In this document: positions 14,545-14,825 of the stretch, piece after piece | Layout of the letters: every line of letters begins with the position of its first letter | How positions within the stretch are numbered: the first letter of the stretch is position 1 | Assembly (NCBI GenBank): GCA_024684175.1 | Contig: JAIKXJ010000084.1 | Span: forward strand, 1 to 14,825 | Length of the DNA: 14,825 nucleotides | Direction: 5' to 3' | From: Erysipelotrichaceae bacterium | GTDB taxonomy: Bacteria > Bacillota_I > Bacilli_A > Erysipelotrichales > Erysipelotrichaceae | Translations under genes and position numbers: made by a program | The notes under the pieces: generated by a model | Databases searched by the model: none | What the model was told of the DNA's origin: nothing | What the model saw: only the letters and a program-made list of their open reading frames with translations

Positions 14545-14571
14545 TATAACACCTTCCTACGGATGTGTTAA
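14543..14571 (-). promoter_or_regulatory. Near-consensus promoter of the ABC importer operon
   Basis: On the minus strand TTAACA (14566-14571) is separated by 17 bases from TATAAT (14543-14548), which also has a TG at the extended -10 position. Predicted transcription start is near 14536, inside the operator. It begins only about 10 bases beyond the end of the esterase gene. Confidence 0.82.
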
Positions 14572-14579
14572 GCGGTCTT

Positions 14580-14825
14580 TCACCGTTCTTTCACAATCTG
14601 TATCTTTCCGCGGTCTTCCGTGTGTGATCCTTCGACGCAGAGTCTCATGACCGATCCGTCTTCATACCTCTTCCATTCCGGAAGATCCTCTCCGTTGGGA
14701 TCACCCGTTTTCGCGAAATTTGCCCAGCATTTCCGCATCGGTTCAGAAAGAGCGTGATTCTCTTCCGTATACGGTCTCCAGGAACCGTCCAAAGTACCGA
14801 ACTGGTAGCGGTTGTCGCAGGAATG
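14580..14825 (-). CDS. Type-B carboxylesterase family protein, C-terminal fragment (cut by window edge)
   Basis: The last 81 residues of a serine esterase of the alpha/beta-hydrolase fold are present; the gene enters from the right edge. The first visible residues are HSCDNRYQFGTLDG, matching the region after the catalytic His (compare the HxxELPFVFG-type segment of para-nitrobenzyl esterases), so His at 14823-14825 is probably the catalytic one. The typical C-terminal pattern follows: a helix ending MRKCWANFAKTGDPNG, then LPEWKRYEDGSVMRL. It probably hydrolyses ester substrates. The first two-thirds, including the nucleophile, are outside the window. There is no terminator between its stop and the ABC promoter, so some read-through is possible. 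Confidence 0.85.
   Translation of the reverse strand, partial: HSCDNRYQFGTLDGSWRPYTEENHALSEPMRKCWANFAKTGDPNGEDLPEWKRYEDGSVMRLCVEGSHTEDRGKIQIVKER

Noticed and set aside
1..14825. CRISPR array, prophage, insertion sequence or defence island
   Set aside because: No spaced repeats, transposase, integrase, terminal inverted repeats or toxin-antitoxin pair could be seen on either strand.

Overview
The window is a stretch of bacterial chromosome with about 50% G+C. It is densely packed, with Shine-Dalgarno-led genes and intrinsic terminators. The gene content suggests a Gram-positive anaerobic Firmicute, perhaps an Erysipelotrichia relative: an ECF sigma factor paired with a DUF4349 membrane protein, Cof-type HAD hydrolases, a YbaK-like deacylase, lipoproteins with short lipoboxes and a CcpA/LacI-like operator. 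The placement is inferred from gene style, since no rRNA or other phylogenetic marker is present. I see no tRNA, rRNA, CRISPR array, insertion sequence or phage gene.

Left part (1-2428, minus strand): a tandem two-domain HAD hydrolase is followed by a medium-chain dehydrogenase that runs off the left edge. A 32-bp divergent intergenic region then carries what look like overlapping face-to-face promoters with almost no 5' leader on either side.

Plus-strand cluster (2461-5383): cutC, a membrane-anchored SNase-type nuclease, an ECF sigma factor and a DUF4349 protein with an anti-sigma-like N-terminus are tightly spaced. The cluster ends in a long intrinsic terminator, with a second terminator-like hairpin just behind it.

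Middle minus-strand genes (5601-8826), in transcription order: nagA (N-acetylglucosamine-6-phosphate deacetylase), a hairpin terminator, a lipoprotein of unknown function, a YbaK/EbsC-type aminoacyl-tRNA deacylase joined stop-to-start, another terminator, and a conserved-looking helical protein of unknown function. A small four-helix membrane protein (9007-9552) faces away from nagA and shares a bidirectional terminator with the ABC operon.

Right part (9616-14496, minus strand): a complete three-gene ABC importer operon encodes a lipoprotein receptor, a fused double permease and an ATPase. It follows the Fbp/Afu (iron, phosphonate or hexose-phosphate) architecture. A near-consensus promoter is overlapped by a CcpA/LacI-like operator, and a strong intercistronic stem-loop separates receptor from permease. 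The ATPase has about 120 extra residues between the Q-loop and the signature motif, the most unusual protein feature here. The right edge holds the C-terminal end of a type-B carboxylesterase.

I found no clear-cut new multi-gene system. The best leads are the enlarged ATPase, the leaderless divergent promoter pair, the sigma/DUF4349/nuclease/cutC cluster and the fused duplicate HAD protein.
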